The notes beneath the pieces were generated by a model that ran no database searches, was not told the DNA's origin, and saw only the letters and a program-made list of their open reading frames with translations. From assembly GCA_019637265.1 (NCBI GenBank), contig JAHBVY010000003.1:186001-250000 (forward strand): a stretch of DNA of 64,000 nt. The letters run 5' to 3'. The position numbers were made by a program, and so were the translations under genes. Of the stretch, positions 1 to 8,351 are shown piece after piece. The stretch's first letter is position 1, and every line of letters begins with the position of its first letter. Source of the DNA: Polyangiaceae bacterium. GTDB lineage: Bacteria > Myxococcota_A > Polyangia > Polyangiales > Polyangiaceae.

Positions 1-1
1 G

Positions 2-436
2 GAGCGCACCACGGAGGGAGGCCTCGACGTGGTGAAGACCGAGGCCGCCATCCTCCCCTTCGTGGAGCTGGGGCGTGAGCTGTCGATGTCAGTGAGCCTG
101 TTCATTGCGCCAGAGCTCGCGCAGATCGAGGCCGCGGCGCGGCTCGGGGTAGCGCAGGTGGAGCTCCACACCGGGGAATACTGTGAGCGGCGCGGCGCCG
201 CTCGAGCCGAGGAGCTCGAGCGCCTGCGGCGCGGCGCTGAAGCGGCGCACGCGCGCGGGCTGCAAGTGGCGGCGGGGCACGGCCTCACGCGGCACAACGT
301 CGGACCGGTGGCGGCCATCGCGCAGGTGGAGGAGCTGAACATCGGCCACTCGGTGATCGCGGACGCGCTCTTCATGGGGCTTGGCCCCGCGGTGCACGCG
401 CTGCGCGAGGCCATCGCACGAGGTAGGGAGGGGTGA
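2..436 (+). CDS. pdxJ: Pyridoxine 5'-phosphate synthase, C-terminal part (truncated by window edge)
   Basis: PdxJ condenses 1-deoxyxylulose 5-phosphate with 3-amino-2-oxopropyl phosphate in the DXP-dependent vitamin B6 pathway, in the cytoplasm. The frame is open from the first bases. The visible 144 residues start in the family's TTEGGLD segment and continue through VELHTGEY, AAGHGLTRHNV and ELNIGHSVIADA, all hallmark PdxJ blocks of the TIM-barrel C-terminal half. The true start lies upstream of the window. The stop codon overlaps the GTG start of acpS (GTGA), so the two are probably translationally coupled; pdxJ-acpS adjacency is common in proteobacteria and relatives. Confidence 0.95.
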   Translation, partial: ERTTEGGLDVVKTEAAILPFVELGRELSMSVSLFIAPELAQIEAAARLGVAQVELHTGEYCERRGAARAEELERLRRGAEAAHARGLQVAAGHGLTRHNVGPVAAIAQVEELNIGHSVIADALFMGLGPAVHALREAIARGREG

Positions 437-807
437 TCTCCGGGCTGGGCCTCGACGTGTGCGCGACGCCGCGCATGGAGCGCGCCTTGGCGCGCTTCGG
501 GGCGCGGTTTTGGGAGCGCATCTTGACGCCTCGTGAGCGCGCTGAGCTCGCCTCGCGCGAGGGCTGCGCGGTGACGCTCGCGGGGCGCTTCGCCGCCAAG
601 GAGGCGGCGAGCAAGGCGCTCGGCGCACCCAAGGACGTGTGGTGGCACGACGTGGAGGTGCTGCGCGGCGCGGGCGGCGCGCCCACGCTTCACTTCTCGG
701 GGCCTGCGTTGCCTCACCTCGCCGCGCGCGGGGTGCGGCGCAGCCTGCTCTCCATCAGCCACGACGCGGGCGTCGCCGCCGCGGTGGTGGTGCTGGAGGC
801 CGAGTGA
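433..807 (+). CDS. acpS: Holo-[acyl-carrier-protein] synthase
   Basis: AcpS transfers 4'-phosphopantetheine from CoA to the serine of acyl carrier protein, activating fatty acid synthesis. The 124-residue length is normal for the family. The N-terminal GLGLDVCATPRM segment carries the metal-binding Asp, and FAAKEAASKALG is the canonical second motif with the catalytic Glu/Lys region; SISHD is the conserved C-terminal motif. The GTG start at 433 is fixed by the 4-bp overlap with the pdxJ stop. Its own stop overlaps the GTG start of the nnrD-type gene, so the three form one operon. Confidence 0.95.
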   Translation: MISGLGLDVCATPRMERALARFGARFWERILTPRERAELASREGCAVTLAGRFAAKEAASKALGAPKDVWWHDVEVLRGAGGAPTLHFSGPALPHLAARGVRRSLLSISHDAGVAAAVVVLEAE

Positions 808-2333
808 TCCCGGTGCTCACGGCGGACGAGGCGCGCGGCTTCGATCAGCGCGCGATCGAGGCCGGGGTGCCCTCCGTGGTGCTGATGGAGAACGCGGGGC
901 GCGGCGCGGCGGACCTCATCGGCGCGGCGCTCACGCGGGGCGCGGCGCAGGTCTTGGTGCTGTGCGGCGGCGGCAACAACGGTGGAGATGGGTACGTGGT
1001 GGCGCGCCGGCTCCTCACGCTGGGGCATCAGCCGCGCGTGCTCTCCAGCGTGAGCCCGGACAGCCTCACGGGTGACGCGCGAGTGAACTACCTCGCCTTC
1101 TGCGCCGTGGGTGGTGAGGTATCCGAACTGTCGCTCGACCTCACGCCGGTGAAGAGCGCGCTCATGACCTCGGACGCGGTGGTGGACGCGCTGTTCGGGA
1201 CCGGCCTCTGCCGTGAGCTGCCGGCGCTGGTGAGTGAGCTCATCACCATGTGCAATCAAGCGAGGCTGCAGCGCTTCGCGCTCGATGTCCCGAGCGGGCT
1301 GTGCGCCACCACCGGGCGCGCGTTTGGCGTGGTGTTCCAGGCCGATCTCGTCGTCACCTTCGGTCACTGGAAGCGCGGCCTCACGACGCCTCGAGGGAAG
1401 CGCGCGGCTCGTGAGGTGCGCTGTCTGGATATTGGGGTGCCCCAGGGCGCCTTCACGGCGCCCGCCGAGGCGGCGCTGGTGGAGCCGGCCGACGCGCGGC
1501 GCTGGCTCCCAGCGCGCGACGCCATGCTCCACAAAGGCAGCGCCGGACGGCTCTCGGTGATCGGCGGCAGCGCGGGGAAGTCGGGCGCGGCATGGCTCAC
1601 CGCGCGCGGTGCGCTGCGCGCGGGCGCGGGGCTCGTCACCCTGTGCAACCACGCGGAGGCGCTGGCGCTCTTGGAGGGGCGCTTGGTGGAGGCGATGACG
1701 CGCGCGCTCGATCCGGTGCGCGCCGAGGACTCGCTGTTCGAAGCGCTCGAAGGCCAAGACGCGGTGGTGGTGGGGCCCGGCCTCGGGTTAGATTCCCGTG
1801 CGCAAAAGCTGGTGGCCGCGGCGCTGAAGTGGCCGGGCCCGAAGCTGTTCGACGCGGACGCGCTCACCGCCTTCGCGGAGCGCCCGGAGGAGCTGGCGGC
1901 GCACACCGGTGAGCTGGTGCTCACGCCGCACCCGCTGGAGCTGGCGCGCTTGCTCTCGCTCAGCGTGGAGGAGGTGGAGGCGGATCGCTTCGGCGCGGTG
2001 AAGCAAGCCGCCGAGCGCTGCCGCGCCACGGTGCTGCTCAAGGGGCCGTTCACCTTGGTGCACACCGCGGAGGGCGACCCGCCGTGCCGCATCAACCCCA
2101 CGGGAGGCCCCGTGCTCGCCACCGGGGGCGCGGGGGACGTGCTGAGCGGCGTCATCGGCGCGCTGCTCGCGCAGCGACTCCCCCCGCACGACGCCGCGGC
2201 CCTGGGCGCCTACCTGCATGGCCTAGCCGGGGAGCTGTGGGCCAGCGCGCACGGGACCGACGCCGGGCTGCTCGCCTCCGAGCTGGCCGATGAGCTCCCG
2301 CGCGCCCGCGCCGCAGTGTTGTCGCGCGAGTAG
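804..2333 (+). CDS. nnrD: Bifunctional NAD(P)HX epimerase / ADP-dependent NAD(P)HX dehydratase
   Basis: This enzyme repairs hydrated NADH and NADPH. The N-terminal YjeF_N domain (about residues 1-215, with VLCGGGNNGGDGYVVAR) epimerises R- to S-NAD(P)HX; the C-terminal ribokinase-like domain (about 225-500, with NPTGGPVLATGGAGDVLSG) is the ADP-dependent dehydratase. The 509-residue length matches fused Nnr proteins. I chose the GTG at 804 because it gives a 4-bp overlap with acpS and because the reading frame upstream of it is just acpS in another frame. The stop codon lies inside a dispersed palindromic repeat, so the repeat has supplied or abuts the gene end. The fused form is sometimes simply called nnr. 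Confidence 0.93.
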   Translation: MIPVLTADEARGFDQRAIEAGVPSVVLMENAGRGAADLIGAALTRGAAQVLVLCGGGNNGGDGYVVARRLLTLGHQPRVLSSVSPDSLTGDARVNYLAFCAVGGEVSELSLDLTPVKSALMTSDAVVDALFGTGLCRELPALVSELITMCNQARLQRFALDVPSGLCATTGRAFGVVFQADLVVTFGHWKRGLTTPRGKRAAREVRCLDIGVPQGAFTAPAEAALVEPADARRWLPARDAMLHKGSAGRLSVIGGSAGKSGAAWLTARGALRAGAGLVTLCNHAEALALLEGRLVEAMTRALDPVRAEDSLFEALEGQDAVVVGPGLGLDSRAQKLVAAALKWPGPKLFDADALTAFAERPEELAAHTGELVLTPHPLELARLLSLSVEEVEADRFGAVKQAAERCRATVLLKGPFTLVHTAEGDPPCRINPTGGPVLATGGAGDVLSGVIGALLAQRLPPHDAAALGAYLHGLAGELWASAHGTDAGLLASELADELPRARAAVLSRE

Positions 2334-2358
2334 GGGCGGGTTTCAAACCCGCCCACTC
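2326..2358. repeat. Palindromic dispersed repeat overlapping the nnrD stop codon
   Basis: Arms GGGCGGGTTT and AAACCCGCCC around a single C, preceded by GTAG and flanked by an outer GCGAGT/ACTCGC pair. The element includes the TAG stop of the preceding gene. It belongs to the GCCCCTAC hairpin family found throughout the window and may also act as a 3' end hairpin here. Confidence 0.75.
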
Positions 2359-2470
2359 GCAGAGGAGTGAGGCCGTTCCCGCCCGCTCGCAGTGTGGGTG
2401 AGGGGACACGGCGCTGAGCGGGGAGACACGCGGCTCGATGAGGGGGCGACCGCAGCGCGCCCCAGCTCAG

Positions 2471-2499
2471 ACAAATAGTCTAATCAAATCAACTAGTTA
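2471..2499. promoter_or_regulatory. AT-rich island upstream of the ECF-type sigma gene, probable promoter
   Basis: A strikingly AT-rich stretch in very GC-rich DNA, with a short inverted repeat (AGAC...GTCT) and ATCAACTAG about 57 bp before the chosen start. The same ATCAACTAG word occurs in a similar AT island before the DUF362 gene near 46530. Promoter function is inferred from base composition and position; no consensus boxes can be assigned with certainty. Confidence 0.4.
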
Positions 2500-2552
2500 C
2501 CCATGCGCTGCACTCGCCGCCCGCGTGGCACATGGCTTGTAATGGCGGGGGC

Positions 2553-3089
2553 ATGTCTACGAACGCCGCCCACGAGGCCTTCAAGTCCCAGCTCGTCGAG
2601 CTCGCCCCCGCCCTCCTGCCGCGGGCGCTCCGCCTCACGCGCGACGCTGTGGAGGCGCAGGATCTGATCCAGGAGACGCTGCTCCGCGCGCTGCGGTTCG
2701 AGGCGAGCTACGCGCCGGGGACCCACCTCAAGGCGTGGCTCCACCAGGTGATGTTCAGCGTCTTCGTCACCCGCTGCCGCCGCCTCAAGCGCGAGCGCCG
2801 CGCCCTCGACTCGCTGCGCACCGATCCTTGCGCCTGGACGTGTCAGTCAGCATCCTTGCCGATGGCGCCGCTCACCCGCTCGCTGCTCGGCGCCCTGGAT
2901 GAGCTCCCCAAGCAGTTCGCCGAGGCGGTGCGCCTCGTGGACCTCGAGGACCGGAGCTACAAGGAGGCCGCCGAGCTAGCGAAGGTCCCCGTGGGCACGG
3001 TGATGAGCCGGCTGTTCCGCGGCCGCCGCCTGCTCGCGAGCGCTATTTCCCGTGAAGAAAAAAGTGAGCCAGCGACGCTGGCTGCTTGA
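2553..3089 (+). CDS. RNA polymerase sigma factor, ECF/sigma-70 type
   Basis: A small sigma factor that would redirect RNA polymerase. Region 2 is visible as RDAVEAQDLIQETLLRALRF followed by HLKAWLHQVMFSVFVTRCRR; region 4 is LDELPKQFAEAVRLVDLED to VPVGTVMSRLFRGRRLL, the helix-turn-helix that reads the -35 element. The two are joined by a short linker, as in ECF factors, giving 178 residues. The ATG at 2553 is preferred over the in-frame ATG at 2532 because it follows a GGCGGGG purine stretch. No anti-sigma gene is adjacent: the next gene is convergent birA. An AT-rich probable promoter precedes it. Target regulon unknown. Confidence 0.9.
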   Translation: MSTNAAHEAFKSQLVELAPALLPRALRLTRDAVEAQDLIQETLLRALRFEASYAPGTHLKAWLHQVMFSVFVTRCRRLKRERRALDSLRTDPCAWTCQSASLPMAPLTRSLLGALDELPKQFAEAVRLVDLEDRSYKEAAELAKVPVGTVMSRLFRGRRLLASAISREEKSEPATLAA

Positions 3090-3183
3090 GGCACGGCCGC
3101 CGTCGAGCGCGCCACGAGAGTTCCTCGGGTGAGCTGTAGTGCGCCGTATTGCTGCGCTATGAAAAGTCTCCTTGGGTGAATTG

Positions 3184-4260
3184 CTATTTGGGGGGTTTGG
3201 CAGTGAGCCTCACGTCCGTGGCGCTGTGGGCCACCTCGTCCAGCACCTCCACGCTCCCGGAGCGAACCCGCGTGAGCGCGCCATCCTCTCGTTCGATGAG
3301 CAGCGCGCCGTCGGTGGCGATGCCGCGGCCGATCGCGACGCGCCCCTCCACCTGGATCCGCCGCCCGAGCAGGCCATCGTGCCGCCGCAGCTCGGGTAAG
3401 ATAGAAGTCAGCCCAGCTAACGTGAGCTGGCTCACGCGCCGCTCGAGCTCCACCAGGAACCCGGCCAACGCGAGCTCTCGGCTCGGTGGAGCGCTCGTGA
3501 AGTGCGCCACGCTGGTGGCGCCGGACAACTCCGGTGGCAACGGAGCGCGCCGGAGGTTCAACCCAACCCCCACCACCGCCGACGCCAGCTCGGCGCCGCG
3601 GAGCTGACTCTCCACCAAGACACCCGCCACCTTGCGGCCCTCGATCCAAACGTCGTTGGGCCATTTGATCTGGACGACGGGCGGCGTCCTGGTGAGGGCG
3701 GGTTTGAAACCCGCCCCTACGGGATTCCACCGAAGTGCGTCTATGCCTGTACGCGTGAGGGGGTGAGTTCCAGGGTCTCCGGGCGGATCAGCCGACGATA
3801 CGCCGGTGAGGGCAGGTTTGAAGCGCGCCCCTACGGGATTTCCGGGGTCTCCGGGCGGATCAGCCGGCGATACGCCGGTGGGTTTGAAACCCGCCCCTAC
3901 GGGATGTGCGCCGTGAGCGGCGTCCGGACTGTGGATCCAGCGCTCGACGGCGTCGCGCAGCGCGAGGCCCACCGCTAAGGTAAGCTGACTGACGACCGAG
4001 GGGGCCAAGCGCGGGCGGAGCAGCACCGAACAGAGCAGGTCCTCCCCCGGGGCACCGTCCCAGCGCTTGCCTTGGCGGCCGCGTCCCTGCGTTTGCTGGT
4101 CGGCGATGAACACCGCGCCGTGTGGCGCGCCCGCCTTGGCGGCCTCCGCGGCGTCGTCGTTCGTGGAGCCGGTGAGGGCCAGGTGGGTGAGCGGCTCCCC
4201 AAGCTCGCCGTCCCTCGTTTCGCGCAGCGCGCGCTCGAACAAAGCTCGGTCGAAGCTCAC
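3184..4260 (-). CDS. birA: Biotin--[acetyl-CoA-carboxylase] ligase with a repeat-derived internal insert
   Basis: Biotin-protein ligase: makes biotinyl-AMP and attaches biotin to the lysine of carboxylase carrier proteins. There is no N-terminal DNA-binding domain, so this is a monofunctional ligase rather than a BirA repressor. Catalytic-domain motifs are GSTN (31-34), GRGRQGKRW (59-67, biotinyl-AMP binding), KWPND (199-203) and GRKVAGVLVE with the conserved lysine. A C-terminal SH3-like region follows. Between VERWI (109) and VVQIKWPND (195) sit about 80 extra residues made of three (N/H)PVGA(G/R)FKP units and two VS(P/S)ADPPGDPG units, encoded by dispersed genomic repeats. The frame is kept, so the protein is probably functional, but this is an inference. 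The gene is convergent to the sigma factor and divergent from the aminotransferase. Confidence 0.92.
   Translation of the reverse strand: MSFDRALFERALRETRDGELGEPLTHLALTGSTNDDAAEAAKAGAPHGAVFIADQQTQGRGRQGKRWDGAPGEDLLCSVLLRPRLAPSVVSQLTLAVGLALRDAVERWIHSPDAAHGAHPVGAGFKPTGVSPADPPGDPGNPVGARFKPALTGVSSADPPGDPGTHPLTRTGIDALRWNPVGAGFKPALTRTPPVVQIKWPNDVWIEGRKVAGVLVESQLRGAELASAVVGVGLNLRRAPLPPELSGATSVAHFTSAPPSRELALAGFLVELERRVSQLTLAGLTSILPELRRHDGLLGRRIQVEGRVAIGRGIATDGALLIEREDGALTRVRSGSVEVLDEVAHSATDVRLTAKPPK
3187..3203. repeat. Copy of the dispersed CCAAACCCCCAAAACC-type motif
   Basis: Minus-strand reading is CTGCCAAACCCCCCAAA. It overlaps the last codons of birA (the KPP of the C-terminus), the only copy of this motif found to touch a gene. 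Confidence 0.5.
3682..3930. repeat. Cluster of three dispersed palindromic repeats inside birA
   Basis: Three copies built around GGGTTTGAAACCCGCCCCTA, or a close variant of it, followed by CGGGAT (about 3699, 3811 and 3879), separated by two near-identical TCCGGGCGGATCAGCCG segments. The array stays in frame with the ligase and encodes its three VGA(G/R)FKP peptides. The same palindrome occurs outside genes near 2331 and 15088. Confidence 0.85.
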
Positions 4261-4433
4261 GGGGACTCCTTGGAGGTGGCTCGGCGGCCTTCGTAGTGAG
4301 ACTTCGCGGCGCCGCTGGCTCCGTGCCGCCGCGCTGGAGGCGCTGTCAGCTTCGCGTCGGGTGCCTCGGTGCGTGGAGGTGCGCTCGAGCTGGCCGCTTG
4401 AGGTGGCCAGCGCCGAGGTGCATCCTCAGCGCG

Positions 4434-5669
4434 ATGTCGAGCCAGCGCATACCTCACCTCACGAGTCGCCTTCAAGGCTTCGGCACCACCATCTTCGCCG
4501 ACATCACGCGGCTCGCGCTCGAGCACCAGGCGATCAACCTGGGCCAAGGCTTCCCCGACTTCGATGGCGCGAGCGGCATCAAGGAGGCCGCCAAGGCGGC
4601 GCTCGACGCGGGGCACAACCAGTACGCGCGGAGCCACGGCGTGCCGGCGCTGAACGCCGCGATCGCGGCGCATCAGCGGCAGGCTTACGGTCTCGACTAC
4701 GATCCGGACAGTGAGGTGACGGTGTACTCCGGCGCGACGGAGGCGCTGGCCGTCGCGCTCCAGGCTTTGTGTGAGGTGGGCGACGAGGTGGTGCTGTTCG
4801 AGCCGGTCTACGACTCGTACCGCGCCGGGATCGCCATGGCCGGCGCCACCCCGCGCGTGGTGCCGCTGCTCCCACCGTCTGATCCGGGATCCGGAGATAA
4901 GGCAGCACCCCTGACGACAGCGCGCTTCACCTACGATCCGGAGGCGCTCGAGCGCGCCATCACCGCCAAGACGCGGCTCCTGCTCTTGAACACGCCGCAC
5001 AACCCGACGGGTAAGGTGTTCACCCGCGTGGAGCTCGAGCACATCGCTCGGCTGTGCACGCAGCACGATCTCATCGCGGTGACGGACGAGGTGTACGAGC
5101 ACCTGGTCTACGAAGGCAGCCACCTGTGCCTGGCGTCGTTGCCTGGGATGAAGGAGCGCACGGTGGTGATCTCGTCAGCTGGTAAGACGTTCTCCTTCAC
5201 CGGCTGGAAGGTGGGCTGGAGCACGGCGCCAGCAGAGCTCACCCGCGCCCTGCGCGTCGCGCATCAGTTCATCACCTTCGCCACGGCGACGCCGCTCCAG
5301 CACGCGGTGGCGAGCGCGCTCGGCGCTGGGGAGGAGAGCTACCGTGAGCTCGCGACGAGGTACCGCGCGCTGCGCGATCGGCTGGGCGCCGGGCTCCGCG
5401 AGCTGGGCTTCTCGGTGCACGTGCCGGAGGGCGGCTACTTCATCTGCGCCGACATCCGGCCGCTGGGGCTCCGGAGCGGCCGCGCGCTGTGCCAGCGGCT
5501 ACCGGAGGTGGCAGGTGTGGCCGCGATCCCGGCGTCGGCATTTTACCTGACGGATGGCGCCGGGGATGAGCTGGTGCGCTTCGCGTTCTGTAAGCGCGAG
5601 GCGACGCTCGATGAAGGCCTGGCGCGGCTCCAGAAGCACCTGAGCGCGATCCGCGCGCTAGGGGTGTGA
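4434..5669 (+). CDS. PLP-dependent class I/II aminotransferase (methionine/kynurenine aminotransferase-like)
   Basis: A fold-type I aminotransferase, probably moving amino groups from methionine, aromatic amino acids or kynurenine to 2-oxoacids. The 411 residues show INLGQGFPDFDG near the N-terminus, NTPHNPTGKVF (the Asn contacting PLP), DEVYEHLVYEG (Asp and Tyr contacts) and SSAGKTFSFTGWKVGW containing the PLP lysine. These match the YbdL/KAT subgroup best, but exact substrate cannot be read from sequence. The ATG at 4434 starts the family-like MSSQRIPHLTSRLQGFGTTI; upstream in-frame codons look non-coding. A small insert, PSDPGSGDKAAPLTTA, precedes FTYDPEALE. Divergent from birA, single-gene unit. 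Confidence 0.9.
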   Translation: MSSQRIPHLTSRLQGFGTTIFADITRLALEHQAINLGQGFPDFDGASGIKEAAKAALDAGHNQYARSHGVPALNAAIAAHQRQAYGLDYDPDSEVTVYSGATEALAVALQALCEVGDEVVLFEPVYDSYRAGIAMAGATPRVVPLLPPSDPGSGDKAAPLTTARFTYDPEALERAITAKTRLLLLNTPHNPTGKVFTRVELEHIARLCTQHDLIAVTDEVYEHLVYEGSHLCLASLPGMKERTVVISSAGKTFSFTGWKVGWSTAPAELTRALRVAHQFITFATATPLQHAVASALGAGEESYRELATRYRALRDRLGAGLRELGFSVHVPEGGYFICADIRPLGLRSGRALCQRLPEVAGVAAIPASAFYLTDGAGDELVRFAFCKREATLDEGLARLQKHLSAIRALGV

Positions 5670-5672
5670 GGC

Positions 5673-5702
5673 GCGGGCGGCCACGGGGGGCCGCCCCTAC
5701 GG
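5673..5702. repeat. Dispersed hairpin repeat, GGCCGCCCCTAC type
   Basis: Arms GGGCGGCC and GGCCGCCC around ACGGGG, ending in CCTACGG. The same 30 bp recur exactly at 28041-28070 inside a coding region. It lies just after the aminotransferase stop and could form a terminator-like hairpin, without a T-run. Confidence 0.75.
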
Positions 5703-5712
5703 AGGCTGGTGG

Positions 5713-5730
5713 GTGCGGTGCCGTCTAGCC
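5713..5730. repeat. Copy of the GCGGTGCCGTCCAACC dispersed motif (one variant)
   Basis: Reads GCGGTGCCGTCTAGCC, followed by a C-run and A-run, between convergent genes. Other copies are near 14381, 20381, 33447 and 46278. Confidence 0.5.
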
Positions 5731-5744
5731 CCCCCCAAAAAAAA

Positions 5745-5853
5745 TTCCCGTGGGTGAAGATGGATTTTCCGTGGGTGAAGACGGAGTCGCCCCTCACCCC
5801 TTCGCCTGACCAAGGAAGGATTTCCGTGGGTGAAGACGGAGTCGCTCCTCACG
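5745..5853. repeat. Three imperfect direct repeats with TTTCCGTGGGTGAAGACGGA core
   Basis: Copies begin at 5745, 5766 and 5821. The last two share about 32 bp, continuing into GTCGC(C/T)CCTCAC. The third runs into the stop codon of the convergent oxidoreductase gene. Function unknown. Confidence 0.7.
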
Positions 5854-7438
5854 TCCCCTTCGCTGGGATGGCGCTGATGGCGCGTTCGGCGAGCGCGCAG
5901 ATGGTGAGCGAGGGGTTCACCCCGGGGTTGGCGGAGATGGCGGCGCCGTCGATCACGTAGAGCCCGGGGTAACCGAACACCTGGTGCTGCGCGTCGATCA
6001 CGCCGCTGCTCGCGTCTTCGCCCATCGGGCAACCACCCAAGATGTGCGCGGTGGAGGGGATGTCGAACAGCGTGTCGGGCAGCCCAGCGAACGGTACGCC
6101 GCCGACCATCGACGCCAGCGCGTGCGCCAGCTCGGTGGCTTCGGGGATGGTGGCGGTGGGCGGCTCGCCGTCCTCCAGCTCGGTGACGAGCCCAAGCTTC
6201 ATCCCGGTGAGCGGTGAGCGGCCCAGGTTGAAGCGGAGCGTGCCCTCGGTGGTCTTCATGTAAAGGAGGATGATGGTGTGCTTCGCCCAGTCGCCCACCG
6301 TGAGCGCGCGGAGCACCTTCTTCGGGTGCTTGAGGAAGAGCCCCAAGGTGCGCGCGAGCCGCGCCGGCGCGGAGCGGCCGCCGTCGATGTGCGGCGTTTG
6401 CAGCAGGCGGAAGAAGCCGGAGCCTTCTCCGTAGCGCACCACCTCCAGGTGCGCGCTGTCGCTGATCTGGAAGATGGAGCCGATGGCGATCCCCTTGGAG
6501 AGATCGCGGCTTCGGTCAGGTACAGTGACGAACAGCAAGGACTCGGAGTTGGTGCGCACGCCGGTGCCGAGGCGCGCGGAGAGCTTCGGCAGGGCGCCTT
6601 CGTCTTGGCGCTGGCGGAGCAAGAGCTCATTGGTGCCCAGGGCGCCCGCGGAGACGATCACGCGGGCCGCGGTGTAGCTCAGCTGTTCGCGCCGCTTCTG
6701 TCCGCGCTGCTTGCGCTTCATTTCTACCCGGTAACCACCACCCGGCAGCGACACGATGCGCGTCGCCTCCGTCTCCGAGAGCAGGCGGAGCCCGCGCTTC
6801 TCCGCAAAGTACAGGTAGTTCTTGTCGAGGGAGTTCTTGGCGTCGTGACGGCAGCCCGTCATGCACGCGCCGCAGCGGATGCAGCCGGTGCGGTCGGGCC
6901 CCTCACCGTCAAAGTAAGGATCGCTCACTTTGACGCCCGGCTGACCAAAGTACACGGAGACGTGGGTGGGCTCGAAGCGGTCCCCCTGGCCGCGCGACTC
7001 GGCCAGCTGCTTCAGCAGCTTGTCCGGCGGCGTGGTGAAGGGCGTGGGGGTGGCGCCCAGCATGCGGAGCGCCGTCTGGTAGTGCGGCGCGAGCTCGCGC
7101 TCCCAGTCAGCCAAGCTGCCCCAAGTGGGGCTCTGGAAGAAGCTCGTCTTCGGGATGGGTAGCGTGTTCGCGTAGGTGAGGCTGCCGCCGCCCACCCCGG
7201 CGCCGGCCAGCACCGTCACGTGGCGAAACCAGCGGAGCTGAAAGAACCCCTCGCAGCCGAGCGCGGGCTCCCATAGCCAGCGCTTCACGTCCCAATTGCT
7301 CTCCGGGAAATCTTCCGCACGGAAACGCTTGCCCTGCTCGAGCATCAGCACGTCATAACCCTTCTCCACCAGGCGCAGCGCGGAGACGCTCCCCCCGAAG
7401 CCGGAGCCAATGATGATGAAGTCGTGATCGAAGCCCAT
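5849..7438 (-). CDS. GMC-type FAD oxidoreductase (cholesterol oxidase-like)
   Basis: A flavoprotein oxidoreductase acting on an alcohol such as a sterol or a related hydrophobic compound. The 529 residues open with the dinucleotide fold IIGSGFGGSVSALRL, followed by EQGKRF. A cysteine group CIRCGACMTGC (mid-protein) is typical of the cholesterol-oxidase-like GMC branch and may hold a cluster or disulfides. The C-terminus has STAHILGGCPMGED and GLYVIDGAAISANPGVNPS, the FAD and active-site region of the GMC fold. I chose the ATG at 7438, directly before DHDFIIIG; upstream codons look non-coding. No signal peptide is evident. It is divergent from the GYF/GAF gene. Substrate unknown. Confidence 0.88.
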   Translation of the reverse strand: MGFDHDFIIIGSGFGGSVSALRLVEKGYDVLMLEQGKRFRAEDFPESNWDVKRWLWEPALGCEGFFQLRWFRHVTVLAGAGVGGGSLTYANTLPIPKTSFFQSPTWGSLADWERELAPHYQTALRMLGATPTPFTTPPDKLLKQLAESRGQGDRFEPTHVSVYFGQPGVKVSDPYFDGEGPDRTGCIRCGACMTGCRHDAKNSLDKNYLYFAEKRGLRLLSETEATRIVSLPGGGYRVEMKRKQRGQKRREQLSYTAARVIVSAGALGTNELLLRQRQDEGALPKLSARLGTGVRTNSESLLFVTVPDRSRDLSKGIAIGSIFQISDSAHLEVVRYGEGSGFFRLLQTPHIDGGRSAPARLARTLGLFLKHPKKVLRALTVGDWAKHTIILLYMKTTEGTLRFNLGRSPLTGMKLGLVTELEDGEPPTATIPEATELAHALASMVGGVPFAGLPDTLFDIPSTAHILGGCPMGEDASSGVIDAQHQVFGYPGLYVIDGAAISANPGVNPSLTICALAERAISAIPAKGT

Positions 7439-7601
7439 GCCCGAGGTGTAGCAGCGGCGTGGGGTCGCAGGGCAGCCGTGGCCGCCGAGCGCACAAGATT
7501 TGGCCCGCCCCGAGGCGCTCGCGGGACAATTCGCGATGAGCTTCGGTCGGCAGCGCGCCCTCGGCGCCAAGCCGTCAGGATCCCTCAGGAAAGGACCCAT
7601 C

Positions 7602-8351
7602 ATGCAGGCTGTTCCACTCCCTCACCGCGTCTCCCCTAGCGATTGGCTGATCACGAGCGGCGCCCAGGTGGTGGGCCCAGTCCCCACCGGGCTCTTCCTC
7701 CGTGGGGTCGCGCATGGCAGGGTTCCTAACTATTGCCGCGCGAAGCAGCCCACTTGGCGCGGCTACCGTGCGCTCCGGGAGATCCGCGAGGTGCAGGGCC
7801 TCGAGCGCTACCAGCGCCTGATGGGCCCGGCGTGGCGCCCGGAGCCTGGTTTTCAGCTGCCGGATGCGCGTGAGGACGCGCGCCTGCGCGCCTCGGCGGA
7901 GCTCCTCTCCGCAGAGGATTTTGGGGAGACGCTGCTCGTGGCGCTGAGCTTCGTGGCGGAGCTCACAGGGTGTGAGTATGGCTTACTGCATCGTTTCCGT
8001 GAGCCCTACGTGGGGATGGTGACCTCCTACGTGCGCGGTGAGCGGCTGTGGCACCAGCTGGGCGAAGTGCTGAAGCCGAGCGACCCAGCGGTGGTCTCTG
8101 CGTGTCAGCGCCGGCCGGTGATCGGCAGCGCCTTCGTGGGCGCAACGCAGATCGCCGTGGCGCGGCGCTTGGGCGCGTTCCGCAGCGACGGGCGGCTCGG
8201 CGGCGTGGCGATGCTCCCAGTGTTCGGCGGGCGACGCTTGATCGGCATGGTGGAGCTCGGCCGCACCGGACGCGGCTTCCGCGCAGCAGACAAGGCAGCG
8301 CTCGAAGGCGTAGGCCAAGCGCTCAAGCAGCGCTTGGACGCCTTCGTTTAG
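7602..8351 (+). CDS. GYF-like and GAF domain protein
   Basis: Probably a cytoplasmic signalling or sensor protein. The first 70 residues (SDWLITSGAQVVGPVPTGLF ... WRGYRALREI) resemble the bacterial GYF_2 domain, a short protein-interaction module. Residues about 105-245 resemble a GAF domain: FGETLLVALSFVAEL at the start, a central strand region, and GGVAMLPVFGGRRLIGMVEL near the end. No kinase, cyclase or DNA-binding region is attached, so the partner is unknown. The ATG at 7602 follows AGGAAAGG at good spacing. The 249-residue length agrees with stand-alone GAF proteins common in Myxococcota. Single-gene unit. Confidence 0.7.
   Translation: MQAVPLPHRVSPSDWLITSGAQVVGPVPTGLFLRGVAHGRVPNYCRAKQPTWRGYRALREIREVQGLERYQRLMGPAWRPEPGFQLPDAREDARLRASAELLSAEDFGETLLVALSFVAELTGCEYGLLHRFREPYVGMVTSYVRGERLWHQLGEVLKPSDPAVVSACQRRPVIGSAFVGATQIAVARRLGAFRSDGRLGGVAMLPVFGGRRLIGMVELGRTGRGFRAADKAALEGVGQALKQRLDAFV

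Noticed and set aside
3682..3930. Regularly spaced repeats considered as a CRISPR array
   Set aside because: Only three copies, palindromic over the whole unit, unequal spacing, similar spacers, located inside a coding gene, and no cas genes nearby.
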